The notes under the pieces were generated by a model that did not search any database, was not told where the DNA came from, and saw only the letters and a list, made by a program, of their open reading frames with translations. This document shows, in pieces, positions 1 through 10,404 of a stretch of 62,390 nucleotides of DNA. Positions within the stretch are counted from its first letter, which is position 1. Every line of letters starts with the position of its first letter. The DNA is from Fidelibacterota bacterium. GTDB taxonomy: Bacteria; Fidelibacterota; Marinisomatia; SCGC-AAA003-L08; D37C17. The stretch lies in the NCBI GenBank assembly GCA_002707645.1, contig PANN01000003.1, positions 1-62,390 of the forward strand. Reading direction: 5' to 3'. The position numbers and the translations under genes are program-made.

Positions 1-3000
1 GATTTTTTTTATATATCTATATATTACAATGGAGAATATATAAAGAATGATGGCTTATCAATTTCTGTAAATCCTATTAATGATGCTCCAGAAATCATTA
101 CTCAAAATAGTAATCTCCAAGCAATTTTAGGTAATACATTTGAACTATTTATCGAAGCTGAAGATGTTGATGATTATTCCTTTTCATTTGTACTGGTTAA
201 TGAGCCTTTAGGTATGAGTATTGTAAGCTACACTACTTCAGCAATTATTTCATATACCCCTCAAGAATCTGATACCTTTAATTCATGCAATGATTTTGAA
301 TGCTTTCAATTTCAAATAAATGTATCAGATGATCAAGGATTAACTGATACAAACGAATATGAAGTTTTAATTGTTGATTCTAGTAATCAATTGCCTGTAA
401 TTACGTTTCAAAATACAAATATAAATGTGAATGAAGATAGTAATGTATCGATAAATTTTACAGTATCTGATGATGATGGTTTTAATGCAAGTGATTTATC
501 AGTAATTGCTATATATTCAAGGGGAAATATTGTAAATGAATACCACTCTGCGTCAGGTAGTGGCTCTAATTATAGTACTTTCTTCCCTTTAAGAGCAAAT
601 TGGAATGGAACCTTTCAAGTTAAAATTATTGCTGATGATGATGTTAGTTATACTACACAGACGATTGATGTTAATGTTAATTCGTCAAATGATGCTCCAT
701 ATATTACTGGGTATGAAAATATAAGTTTTAATGAAGGAGAGAATACGGAAAGAACTATTTTTATATCAGATATAGATACCAATACTTTTTTAAACGAATC
801 CCCTTATAATATTTCAAATATGTCTTTTGAAATAGATTCAGATGAATCAAGTCCAAATATTCTATATGAGTTGATTTCAGGCGGAGCAGGTAATTCATCA
901 GCGAGAATTAATTTTTCAACAAATAATGAAGATTGGTTTGGTCAAGAAAATTTTACTATAACTCTAGATGATGGTGTGTCTGGTTCAATAAATCAATCAT
1001 TTCCAGTATTAGTTAATAACATTAACGATGGGCCTACAATTAGTAATATTGATAATCAATTAATTGATGAAGATACTACCTTGAATTTATTAATTAGTAC
1101 TCAAGATATTGATTCAGAAAATTTATCATTATCAGCATCATCTGATCATTTATCATTTGAATTTAATGGAGATAATTTAGAAATCACTCCAAGTAAACAC
1201 TATAACGGTGATAATTTAAATGTGCAAGTAACTGTTTCTGATGGATTTTTATCAGCTTCAACGAATTTTAATCTTTCAATATCAGCTGTAGATGATAGTC
1301 CTTTTACTCAAAATATAAATTTTCCTATGCAGGAAGATAGTATTGTAGAAATTGAATTAAATGGCGCTTTAGAACTTTGTACTGACACCATATTAGCTAA
1401 TTCAGATGGTTCCATTACATGTGATTGTGAAAGTTTAGAATCAGGGTCATGCGATATCGAAGATCAAGATTTAACATATCAAATTATACAGAATCCTTCT
1501 AGAGGCATTGTTGAAATTAATGGAAGTATTGTTACTTATAGTCCTGAATTAAACTTTGCTGGTATAGATCAATTTATTTATCAAGTTTGTGACCAATCAA
1601 ATCTTTGTTCAAATGGAAATGTAAATCTTAGTGTATCTGAAATAAATGATGCTCCAGTTGCAGAAAATAAATCTTTTGAAATAAATGAAGATCAAATTAA
1701 CTATGAAATTTTATTAGATGCTACAGACCCTGAAACAGGAAATTTAGATTTTAGTATAATAAATGAGCCAGACTTTGGATCCTATGTTTTAGAACAAAAT
1801 GTTTTATTTTATAATCCAAATCTTAATTATTTCGGCACTGATGATTTTATTTTTAGTGTTTCAGATGGTTTTAATGCTATTCAAGTTACTTATACCATTA
1901 CTATCCTACCTATAAATGATGCTCCTATTTTATCTGAAATAGTGGATGTAATATTTAATGAAGATGATTCTGGTTCATTAATTATTGTTGCTTCAGATAT
2001 CGATGATGAAGACTTAGTCTTTACAGTTTCAGAGGGTGTAAATATTTTTTCAGTTTTAGGATCCCCGCTAGAATTTGGAGTTCCCTTAACTTTTACATCA
2101 TCAGAAAATTACAACGGTATCGAAAATTTCACTTTAACTGTTTCTGATGATGAAGGTTTATCAGTAAATCAAGATTTTAGCGTTACTGTAGAACCTGTTA
2201 ATGATATGCCTATTGCTATCTTATCTGAGGTAACACTTAACGAAGATGAAAGTATTGATATTGAATTATCTGGAACTGATATTGATGAAGATGAATTATC
2301 ATATGTTGTTGTGACAAATCCTACAAAAGGAATTGCAACGCTAAATAATAATATCCTATCCTATCAAAGTAACAACCATTTTAATGGAATTGATAGTTTT
2401 GAATTTAAAGCATCAGATGGTGAATTAGATTCTGAACCCGCATTAATTACTATAAATATTAGCTCAATAAATGATAGACCAAGAGCTAAAAAAATTACTA
2501 AAAATATTGGTGAGGATTGTAGTTTAGATATTGAAGTAAATGAAAATGAGAATTTATGTACAGATAATATAATAGATGGAATCACTTGTGACTGTGACAA
2601 TGACTTGTATCTTTTTGGTTCTTGTGATATAGAATCATCAGATTTAACATATGAAGTTGTAAGCCAGCCACAAAATGGTACTGTAGTTTTTAATGGCTCT
2701 GTTGCAACCTATACACCTAATTTAGATTATATTTCTGAAGATGGTATTCCAGATATATTTAAATATAAAGTATGTGATAGTGAATTGTGTAGTTTTGACG
2801 ATGATTCTGAAATATTAAGTGAAAATACTTGTATCGATGATAGACAATGTCCTTTTATTGAAATAACTGTTGGAGAGCTAAATGATCCACCAGTTGTTAA
2901 TTGTATTAATGATGATTGTAATAATCCATTACTGTTATCCAATTATTATATTATGTATGAAGATTGTATCAGTTATGATTATTTTCCATCTGAAGATACT

Positions 3001-5574
3001 AATAATTTGGATAATTGCGATGATTTAGAAGGAATTTCTATATCAAAACTAAGAACATTTAACTCTGAAATTTCTGAAATTTGTAATCAAGATTCACAAA
3101 ATGTGTTTTGGTATGATAAAGACTGTATCGATGCACCGAATCAATCTGAATTTGATTATGGAATTGCGGTAGATATTCAAAGTAATTTAATTAATAATGA
3201 AAATAAGGGCAGTTGGAAATACAAGTTAAAAGGACAAAATTTATTTAATAGCTTTGCTTCAGATATTATTGGTTGTAATTATAAGTTGCTAGATCATGAG
3301 GACGAGATTAAATTTTTCCCCAATAATGATTATCATTCTATTGATGGAGAATTTCCTTCCTTTAAATTTTATCCATGGGATAAAACAGAAGATACTAATG
3401 ATCTAGATTCGTGTGTTGAATCTCTTAATAATATTCCAAGAGAAGATGATTGTGGAGGTGGAATTGCCTATAGTACGCAATCAATTATATTAGAATGGGA
3501 GGTGGTTGCTGTTAATGATACTCCAAGAATGGATTCTATAACCGATTTAATTGGCGATACTAGCTTAAGTGAATCATGCGATTTAGAAAATGATTTAGAT
3601 TGTTTAGAGAATCTGAATCATGCAGTTTCCATTAATGCCTATGATTCAAGAGACCCCGAAGATAATCTTTATTATTATATTTTATCTCAAACTACTTCAA
3701 ATAATAAATCTCAATCTTTATTTAAAAATATTAGTTTTGATAGTGATATTTTTCTTCAAGATAATCTTGTAAATCCGAACCTAGTTTTCAATGAAGAAAT
3801 CATTGTTGATAATTTATTAAAATTAGATTTAACAAATTATGCTAATGGTTCAGCCAAAATAAAAATTGGTATAAGTGATAGAGAAAACTTTGAAGAAGGT
3901 TTATCTGTTATTGATAGTTTTTTAGTTGATATTAAACCAGTCAATAATAGAATAAATTCGTATAGTTTAATTGAAAATATATATGAGTATGATGATTATG
4001 ATAATCATTCAATGATTGAAAGTGTTGATAATCAGTACTCAATCAAATATCCACCTTATCAATATAATGAAGTAGATTTAAATATTAATGATATTAATGA
4101 GTCTAATTTTTCAACGATTAGAGATTATATGCTTTTAAATCCTTATAATATGAATGATTTGTATTTTAAATGGAATAGAACTACAGATGAAGGATACTAT
4201 CTTGATTTTGATATTGATCCTTTATTAAATGATGAACCATATGAGCTTTATTATAGGCTAGAAATATTAGATGAAGAAAAAACTGTTTTTGTTTTAAAAG
4301 ATAGCATTCCTGATAGTAATTATCCTGGTCTTGATAATGCTTATATAAATGTTAAATTGTCTTCTGGTTCCTATAAAACTTATGTGGATGGTGATATATA
4401 TGATCCCCAAACAGATTTAAGAGCACAAATAGATACAACGGGCTTAACACTGTATAATTGGCGCGTTGTTGCTGAGAATTATGAGCAGGAAGAGATTTTA
4501 GAAAATTATGATTTTTATAATACTTCCACATCAATTTCAAATAATTCTTATTTAGTTAATTTGCATATACCTTCTATAAATTTTGATTTTGTGCTAAATG
4601 ATGTGTATAATAATTATTTTGATCTTTATTTAAGTCCTATTCCATCATCATTTACAGATTTAAGTAATTTCTATAATATTAGTTTTAATCAAAATTCTGA
4701 AATTTATTTAAACTATGAAGGTGATGGTATTTTACTAAATGAAATAAACACAGTTTCATTATTATCGTTGCTAGATGATGAAAATAATAATTTAAATACT
4801 CAAAATATTTATCAAACAAATGGTGATTTTAATGAGTTCGGAACTATGTATTGGCTTGTTCCAATTATAAATGATGTTGGAACTATAAAAATAGTTGCTA
4901 AAAGTGTTATCTATGATTCTATATTGCCAAATTCATACAATTCTATTGTTTCAAATTCAGGTAAATTTAATATTGAGTTTTATTCAGATAAGGATATGAA
5001 TATTTTGCTGCAAGAAAATGATAAAGAAAATATTACTTTTAATAGTAGCTATGATTTATTATCAGATATCCTTGAAATAAAATCAAATAAAGATAATATT
5101 AATTATGATATAAAAATATCTTATGAGATTAATAATTTAATTGATGATAATATGTCGTTTGCTAAAATTATTGATAATAATATTATTCCTATTCCATCAT
5201 ATATAGAAAACAATAAACTAATAACATATGTTGAAGGTTTTGATACTTATATCGTTATAAATGGATACAATAGTGAGGTTCAAAATGAAATTCCAAACCA
5301 AGTTAATATCATATCTTGTTATCCAAACCCATTTAATCCATCTACTATAATTAGCTACACAATTGATAGTGAAGTAAATGCTAAATTGTACATATATAAT
5401 ATAAATGGACAGGAAGTATATAAAAATGACATGATAAAATCTGAGGTAGGGTTAAACCAATATGAATGGAACGGTATAGATAACAGTGGAAATTATTTAA
5501 CATCTGGTATTTATTTTGTGATGATTGAATTAGGCGAACAAATTTTAATGGATAAGGTAACATTATTAAAATGA
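1..5574 (+). CDS. Giant secreted cadherin-like repeat protein with T9SS-type sorting domain (5' end missing)
   Basis: The reading frame is open from the first base of the window, so the gene starts upstream; 1857 residues are visible. About ten tandem Ig/cadherin-like modules are marked by recurring linkers such as INDAP, VNDMP, INDRP and LNDPP, each followed by an E-D rich strand and DxDxxxL segments typical of calcium-binding cadherin-type repeats. The C-terminal ~90 residues contain YPNPFNPST, then a strand-rich domain ending MDKVTLLK. This is the type A C-terminal sorting domain of type IX secretion cargo in the FCB group. The likely role is cell-surface adhesion or matrix; the ligand is unknown. 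Two cysteine-rich insertions repeat within the array (near 1378-1470 and 2557-2650). The stop overlaps the next start as ATGA, suggesting co-translation with the following lipoprotein. Confidence 0.85.
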   Translation, partial: DFFYISIYYNGEYIKNDGLSISVNPINDAPEIITQNSNLQAILGNTFELFIEAEDVDDYSFSFVLVNEPLGMSIVSYTTSAIISYTPQESDTFNSCNDFECFQFQINVSDDQGLTDTNEYEVLIVDSSNQLPVITFQNTNINVNEDSNVSINFTVSDDDGFNASDLSVIAIYSRGNIVNEYHSASGSGSNYSTFFPLRANWNGTFQVKIIADDDVSYTTQTIDVNVNSSNDAPYITGYENISFNEGENTERTIFISDIDTNTFLNESPYNISNMSFEIDSDESSPNILYELISGGAGNSSARINFSTNNEDWFGQENFTITLDDGVSGSINQSFPVLVNNINDGPTISNIDNQLIDEDTTLNLLISTQDIDSENLSLSASSDHLSFEFNGDNLEITPSKHYNGDNLNVQVTVSDGFLSASTNFNLSISAVDDSPFTQNINFPMQEDSIVEIELNGALELCTDTILANSDGSITCDCESLESGSCDIEDQDLTYQIIQNPSRGIVEINGSIVTYSPELNFAGIDQFIYQVCDQSNLCSNGNVNLSVSEINDAPVAENKSFEINEDQINYEILLDATDPETGNLDFSIINEPDFGSYVLEQNVLFYNPNLNYFGTDDFIFSVSDGFNAIQVTYTITILPINDAPILSEIVDVIFNEDDSGSLIIVASDIDDEDLVFTVSEGVNIFSVLGSPLEFGVPLTFTSSENYNGIENFTLTVSDDEGLSVNQDFSVTVEPVNDMPIAILSEVTLNEDESIDIELSGTDIDEDELSYVVVTNPTKGIATLNNNILSYQSNNHFNGIDSFEFKASDGELDSEPALITINISSINDRPRAKKITKNIGEDCSLDIEVNENENLCTDNIIDGITCDCDNDLYLFGSCDIESSDLTYEVVSQPQNGTVVFNGSVATYTPNLDYISEDGIPDIFKYKVCDSELCSFDDDSEILSENTCIDDRQCPFIEITVGELNDPPVVNCINDDCNNPLLLSNYYIMYEDCISYDYFPSEDTNNLDNCDDLEGISISKLRTFNSEISEICNQDSQNVFWYDKDCIDAPNQSEFDYGIAVDIQSNLINNENKGSWKYKLKGQNLFNSFASDIIGCNYKLLDHEDEIKFFPNNDYHSIDGEFPSFKFYPWDKTEDTNDLDSCVESLNNIPREDDCGGGIAYSTQSIILEWEVVAVNDTPRMDSITDLIGDTSLSESCDLENDLDCLENLNHAVSINAYDSRDPEDNLYYYILSQTTSNNKSQSLFKNISFDSDIFLQDNLVNPNLVFNEEIIVDNLLKLDLTNYANGSAKIKIGISDRENFEEGLSVIDSFLVDIKPVNNRINSYSLIENIYEYDDYDNHSMIESVDNQYSIKYPPYQYNEVDLNINDINESNFSTIRDYMLLNPYNMNDLYFKWNRTTDEGYYLDFDIDPLLNDEPYELYYRLEILDEEKTVFVLKDSIPDSNYPGLDNAYINVKLSSGSYKTYVDGDIYDPQTDLRAQIDTTGLTLYNWRVVAENYEQEEILENYDFYNTSTSISNNSYLVNLHIPSINFDFVLNDVYNNYFDLYLSPIPSSFTDLSNFYNISFNQNSEIYLNYEGDGILLNEINTVSLLSLLDDENNNLNTQNIYQTNGDFNEFGTMYWLVPIINDVGTIKIVAKSVIYDSILPNSYNSIVSNSGKFNIEFYSDKDMNILLQENDKENITFNSSYDLLSDILEIKSNKDNINYDIKISYEINNLIDDNMSFAKIIDNNIIPIPSYIENNKLITYVEGFDTYIVINGYNSEVQNEIPNQVNIISCYPNPFNPSTIISYTIDSEVNAKLYIYNINGQEVYKNDMIKSEVGLNQYEWNGIDNSGNYLTSGIYFVMIELGEQILMDKVTLLK

Positions 5575-6446
5575 AAAAAATGTTATTTATATTAATATTC
5601 CTTTTTAGTTGTAATACTCTTGATGAGCAATTTGGTGTACAAGAATTTGAAGATAGTTTTAGTTATTACGATTTTGTTGCATATGGTTGGGGAGAAGTAT
5701 TTAGCGGAGACAAAACATTAGCACTGGATTATTTTAATCAAGCTTTAAATTCATATGATATAACTTATTATAATAGTGCTGTAGTTGGAATGGGATGGGC
5801 CGTAACCTATCAGGCAAATAATTTACTAAATACTTCAGAATGTATTAATAATATTGAAGATTGTACAGATCAAGTAGACGAGTTTAGAAATAATGCAAAA
5901 TGTTATTTTTATAAAGCATCATTAAATGAAGATTTAAGTTTGCAAAATAGTTCTCAAATTTTAGATTGGTGTAATGATAATGAAGTAGATATTAATCAAT
6001 TGTATAACAATGTAGACTTTATGAATCTAGAAATGCAAGATATGGTAACATACTATACAGATTGTTTAGATGAAGATGGCAATCCTTATGTAAGTTGTTT
6101 TGAAAACTTTATCATTGATCTTAAGGTAGGATATATCTATTTAGAATACTTATCTTACATTCAATCTATTTTGGATGAATCGGTTGCGAATGAATCATCA
6201 GATGATATTATTTCTTTATTTGAACAATTTTATGCTTCATATTCAAATTATAATATAATGGATGATAAATCTAATTATGCGACAGATTATACGCTAACTT
6301 ATAAAAATATAACATCTCTCATTTCAACATTGTATTTAAACTCTGGTAATTATAGTTCTGCTTGTGAGTATGCTCAATATACTTGCCCAGATTTAGCTTG
6401 TGATGAAAATATTCTAAATCTTATTGATTGTTTAGATAATTTCTAA
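5571..6446 (+). CDS. Predicted lipoprotein of unknown function, TPR-like
   Basis: A protein of 291 residues starts with a short hydrophobic signal ending in a lipobox (FLFSC, Cys14), so it is predicted to be lipid-anchored. The mature part is acidic and contains helical stretches with a TPR-like pattern around residues 30-70 (AYGWGEVFSGDKTLALDYF). It also has several cysteines. I do not recognise a catalytic motif. Its start overlaps the stop of the giant cadherin-like gene by 4 nt (ATGA), so the two are probably translated together. A role in anchoring or presenting that surface protein is possible but is only inference from the arrangement. Confidence 0.7.
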   Translation: MKKMLFILIFLFSCNTLDEQFGVQEFEDSFSYYDFVAYGWGEVFSGDKTLALDYFNQALNSYDITYYNSAVVGMGWAVTYQANNLLNTSECINNIEDCTDQVDEFRNNAKCYFYKASLNEDLSLQNSSQILDWCNDNEVDINQLYNNVDFMNLEMQDMVTYYTDCLDEDGNPYVSCFENFIIDLKVGYIYLEYLSYIQSILDESVANESSDDIISLFEQFYASYSNYNIMDDKSNYATDYTLTYKNITSLISTLYLNSGNYSSACEYAQYTCPDLACDENILNLIDCLDNF

Positions 6447-6518
6447 GCTTAACTACATTTTGTTACACCTTTTATCCTCTAAAAAATATATTTACATCAT
6501 ATATTATAATTAGAAATT

Positions 6519-8081
6519 ATGTATTTTTTATTTGTCATATTATATTTATCAATTGCTATAGCTGATGATTTACTAAGTCTACCTCATTATTTTACTGATG
6601 AGGAATTAAAAAATAAATCATTTATAAATACTATGGCAAGAGATACTGACCCTCCTTTATCACCCGTTAGAAATATTGCTGAATTTGAACCTATGCATGG
6701 AGTTTTAGTAAGATACCCATTTGGAATACCTACATCAATGATTCAAGAAATGGCTGAAGATGTTATCATCTATTGTTTAGTTTCACAATCTCTTCAAAGT
6801 TCTGCTTATAATTCTATGAATAATGCTGGAGTAGATATGTCTAATGTTGAATTTATTCTAGGCTCAACAGATTCTTACTGGACAAGAGATTATGGTCCTT
6901 GGTGGGTTGTTGATGGAAATAAAGATGTTGGTATTGTTGATTTTACATACAATAGACCAAGACCTAATGATAATGCTGCACCCTTAAAAGTATCAGATTA
7001 TTTAAGTTCTCCTTATTATGCAACAGATGCAGTTCATTGTGGAGGAAATTATATGACTGATGGTTATGGCCTTTCGGCTTCAAGCACGCTTGTTTATGAA
7101 GAAAATAATATGAGCGATAATCAAGTTAATGAAAATATGCTAGAATATTATGGCATACATACATATCATGCTATTGATGATCCAAATAATACATATATAG
7201 ATCATATCGACTGCTGGGGTAAGTTTTTATCTCCTCAAAAATTACTGATTCGATCTGTACCTACAAATCACCCTCAATATTCTGAAATAGAGGATGTTGT
7301 TACTTATTTTGAATCTATTTTTAATTCTTATGGGGAACCTTGGGAAATTTTTAGAGTTTATACACCTAATAATCAGCCCTATACAAATTCCTTAATTTTA
7401 AATGATAAGGTTTTTGTTCCACTAATGAACAGTTCTTGGGATGGTGATGCTTTAAGTATTTATGAAGAAGCATTGCCTGGATATGAAATATTAGGCTATA
7501 CTGGATCTTGGGAATCAACTGATGCTTTGCACTGTCGAACTAAAGGTATCCCTGATTTGGGAATGCTTCAAATTTTTCATAATCCATTAGATGATTTTTA
7601 TGAACCTCAAATAGATGGGTATAGTTTACAGGCTACTATCGATGATTTAAGTCAAACTGGACTTATTTATGATGATTTGATAGTGTTTTGGAAAAATGAT
7701 TCAATGGAACAATTTTATCCCATCAATATGGATGTTTGTGATACTGATATATTAGATTGTTATCAAGCCACTATACCTCCTTATGATGAAGATACTAATA
7801 TTAATTATTTTATTACTGCACGTGATTATTCAGATAGGTATGAACGGTTACCAATGGCTGGTTACTATAGTTTTAGTACTGTAGCAACACAGTTAAATAA
7901 TCTAGGTGATATAAATATGGATGATACAGTTAATGTATTAGATGTAGTATTGACTGTAAATTTTGTGCTTGGAGTTGGAGATTTAACAAATTATCAAATT
8001 CAACTATCAGATTTGAATAATGACCAGGTAGTTAATATATTAGATATAATATTAATTGTAAATTTAATATTGGAAGACTAA
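6519..8081 (+). CDS. Secreted peptidylarginine/agmatine deiminase family protein with dockerin-like tail
   Basis: This 520-residue protein has an N-terminal signal peptide (about residues 1-15) and a catalytic domain of the Porphyromonas-type PAD/agmatine deiminase family. The expected guanidino-hydrolase residues are visible: Asp124 in WTRDYGPWW, His229 and Asp231 in HIDCWGKF, and Cys339 in ALHCRTKG. The spacing resembles the secreted P. gingivalis enzyme more than cytosolic AguA. In this family the reaction is deimination of an arginine side chain or agmatine, releasing ammonia. Residues ~462-520 carry two dockerin-like repeats (GDINMDDTVNVLD and SDLNNDQVVNILD). The M14 carboxypeptidase gene follows 1 nt after the stop, so the pair may act together on extracellular peptides. 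The true substrate cannot be decided from sequence. Confidence 0.85.
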   Translation: MYFLFVILYLSIAIADDLLSLPHYFTDEELKNKSFINTMARDTDPPLSPVRNIAEFEPMHGVLVRYPFGIPTSMIQEMAEDVIIYCLVSQSLQSSAYNSMNNAGVDMSNVEFILGSTDSYWTRDYGPWWVVDGNKDVGIVDFTYNRPRPNDNAAPLKVSDYLSSPYYATDAVHCGGNYMTDGYGLSASSTLVYEENNMSDNQVNENMLEYYGIHTYHAIDDPNNTYIDHIDCWGKFLSPQKLLIRSVPTNHPQYSEIEDVVTYFESIFNSYGEPWEIFRVYTPNNQPYTNSLILNDKVFVPLMNSSWDGDALSIYEEALPGYEILGYTGSWESTDALHCRTKGIPDLGMLQIFHNPLDDFYEPQIDGYSLQATIDDLSQTGLIYDDLIVFWKNDSMEQFYPINMDVCDTDILDCYQATIPPYDEDTNINYFITARDYSDRYERLPMAGYYSFSTVATQLNNLGDINMDDTVNVLDVVLTVNFVLGVGDLTNYQIQLSDLNNDQVVNILDIILIVNLILED

Positions 8082-8082
8082 A

Positions 8083-10404
8083 ATGAAAATTTTTTTAATC
8101 ATAATAACTTTTTTATCCACCTTATTTTCTCATGATATATATCATCAGATATATAAGGAGATAAAAATTTATAATAGTTCTTTGAGTAATCATCAGATTT
8201 TACACTCATTAGGTATTGATGTTGATCATATTATTAAAAAAGATGAGTTTATACAATTTGTAATTAGTCAGCATGATTTAAATAAGTTGATTTCTGAGAA
8301 TATTGATTTTGATATAATTCACCATGATATTGAGGAATTTTATAAAAGTAGATTGATACAAAATTACTCTAGCAGAGACTTTGATTATGGTTCTATGGGT
8401 GGTTATTATACCTTTGATGAAATAGAACAGCATCTTGATGAGCTTAGTAGCTTATATCCTAGTTTAATATCGGAAAAAATTTCAATTGGGGAATCATTGG
8501 AAGGTAGAAATATATGGGCCATTAAAGTTAGTGATAATCCTAATATTGATGAAAATGAACCTCAAGCTTTATATACTGGACTGCATCACTCCAGAGAACC
8601 AATGAGTTATATGAATTTATTTTATTTTATGCACTGGCTAGGAGAAAATTATAATTCAGATTTATTAGCACAACATCTAGTAAATAATAGAGAAATTTGG
8701 TTCATCCCAGCCATTAATCCTGATGGATTGGTTTATAATCAATCCATAGCTCCAAGTGGTGGAGGTATGCAGAGAAAAAATACAAGAGATACTTGTAGTG
8801 GTACACCTATAGGAGTCGATTTAAATAGAAATTATGGATATTTATGGGGTTATGATAATGATGGATCAAGCCCAGATGGATGTAGCGAAACTTATAGAGG
8901 TACTAGTCCATTTTCAGAGCCAGAAACTCAGGCAGTTAGAGACTTTGTTAATCAACATAATTTTAAAATAAATTTTAATTATCACAGTTATAGTGATTTA
9001 TTGATATATCCATTTGGATATGAATATGAAAATAATGCTCCCCAGGAAGATATAGATATATTTATAGAATATGGTGAAGATATGGTTCAATATAATGATT
9101 ATATCTTAGGGACCGGACCAGATTTATTATATCCAGTAAATGGTGATGCTTGTGATTGGATGTATGGAGAAGCTGGTATTTTTTCCTATACACCTGAGAT
9201 TGGAGGTAATTCTGATGGTTTTTGGCCTGCTACTCAAAGAATTTTACCCTTAGCTGAAGAAAATTTATATCCTAATCAAGTACTTGCATTAAACGCAGGT
9301 TCAAAATATGATGTTGAGATTTCTTTAAATAGTGAAATTTTTAATTCAAATGATTTATATCCTTTATTTATATCTATAATGAATAGGGGTTTAAGTAATG
9401 CTAATGGATCAGTAAAGATTGATATTTTATCATCTGAAAATTTAATTTTTGAATTAGATCAAATAACTTTAAACGAATTAGATTCTAGAGAATCTATTGA
9501 TTTAGGTGATATAACCTACTTCGAATTAAGTAATCAGGCTGTAAATGGTTCACTTGAAACAATTACTGTTAATGTTTATGATAATGATTATTATTATTAT
9601 TCAGATTCTATTGAAATTCTAATTGGACAGCCCACATCATATATTTTTGATGATTTTGAATCTAATTCTTCATGGCAAGTTGGTGCTTCTACAGATTTAG
9701 CTACTGCGGGGTTATGGGAAAGAGCAATTCCTAGTCCTACCTATGAAGATGATAATCAAATCGTTCAACCTGGTAGTGATTATTCAGAATTCGGAGAATA
9801 TTGTTTCATGACCGAGAATTCTTTTAATCCTGATAATGAAGCTCAGTCTGATGTTGATGGTGGTTCAACAACATTGTTTTCTCCAATTTATGATTTATCA
9901 ATGTATAATCAAGCTTTAGTTTCATATTGGAAATGGTATACTAATAATTTAGGTAATAATCCTGGAACAGACCTCTGGAAAGTAGAAGTTAGTAATGATG
10001 AGGGACAATTTTGGGTTGGTCTTGAGAATACTAGTTTATCAAATAATTATTGGGAATTTAATCAATTTATTATCTCTGATTTTGTGACTTTAACTGATAA
10101 AATTCAATTTAAGTTTGTTGCCGAAGATATATTTAATGATGGAGATGTTGGTTCTGGTGGTTCTTTAGTTGAAGCAGCAATAGATGATTTCAGGATTTCA
10201 ATTTTTGAAGATAGTAATCAATGTATAACAGGAGATCTTAATGAAGATGCTCAAGTAAATGTTGTAGATATAGTATTAATGGTTAATTTAATTATTGATG
10301 ATAATGCTGATATAGATGATTATTTATGTTCTTCTGATTTTAATCAGGATAGTTTAATTAATATACAAGATATAGTATTATTAGTTTCTCTTATACTTAA
10401 TTAA
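8083..10404 (+). CDS. Secreted M14 zinc carboxypeptidase with dockerin-like tail
   Basis: A 773-residue secreted protein has a signal peptide at residues 1-16 and a propeptide-like region up to ~100. The M14 carboxypeptidase domain spans about 105-400. Zinc ligands are His169 and Glu172 in HHSRE and His301 in NYHSYSD. Substrate-binding Arg/Asn occur in GVDLNRNYG, and the catalytic Glu372 in SYTPEIGG. A beta-rich domain follows (~400-700), with a region resembling the immune-inhibitor-A/MAM-type lectin fold. Two dockerin-like repeats end the protein (GDLNEDAQVNVVD and SDFNQDSLINIQD). It should trim C-terminal residues from extracellular peptides. It lies directly behind the deiminase gene, and its end overlaps the convergent queE end by 4 nt. 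Confidence 0.88.
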   Translation: MKIFLIIITFLSTLFSHDIYHQIYKEIKIYNSSLSNHQILHSLGIDVDHIIKKDEFIQFVISQHDLNKLISENIDFDIIHHDIEEFYKSRLIQNYSSRDFDYGSMGGYYTFDEIEQHLDELSSLYPSLISEKISIGESLEGRNIWAIKVSDNPNIDENEPQALYTGLHHSREPMSYMNLFYFMHWLGENYNSDLLAQHLVNNREIWFIPAINPDGLVYNQSIAPSGGGMQRKNTRDTCSGTPIGVDLNRNYGYLWGYDNDGSSPDGCSETYRGTSPFSEPETQAVRDFVNQHNFKINFNYHSYSDLLIYPFGYEYENNAPQEDIDIFIEYGEDMVQYNDYILGTGPDLLYPVNGDACDWMYGEAGIFSYTPEIGGNSDGFWPATQRILPLAEENLYPNQVLALNAGSKYDVEISLNSEIFNSNDLYPLFISIMNRGLSNANGSVKIDILSSENLIFELDQITLNELDSRESIDLGDITYFELSNQAVNGSLETITVNVYDNDYYYYSDSIEILIGQPTSYIFDDFESNSSWQVGASTDLATAGLWERAIPSPTYEDDNQIVQPGSDYSEFGEYCFMTENSFNPDNEAQSDVDGGSTTLFSPIYDLSMYNQALVSYWKWYTNNLGNNPGTDLWKVEVSNDEGQFWVGLENTSLSNNYWEFNQFIISDFVTLTDKIQFKFVAEDIFNDGDVGSGGSLVEAAIDDFRISIFEDSNQCITGDLNEDAQVNVVDIVLMVNLIIDDNADIDDYLCSSDFNQDSLINIQDIVLLVSLILN

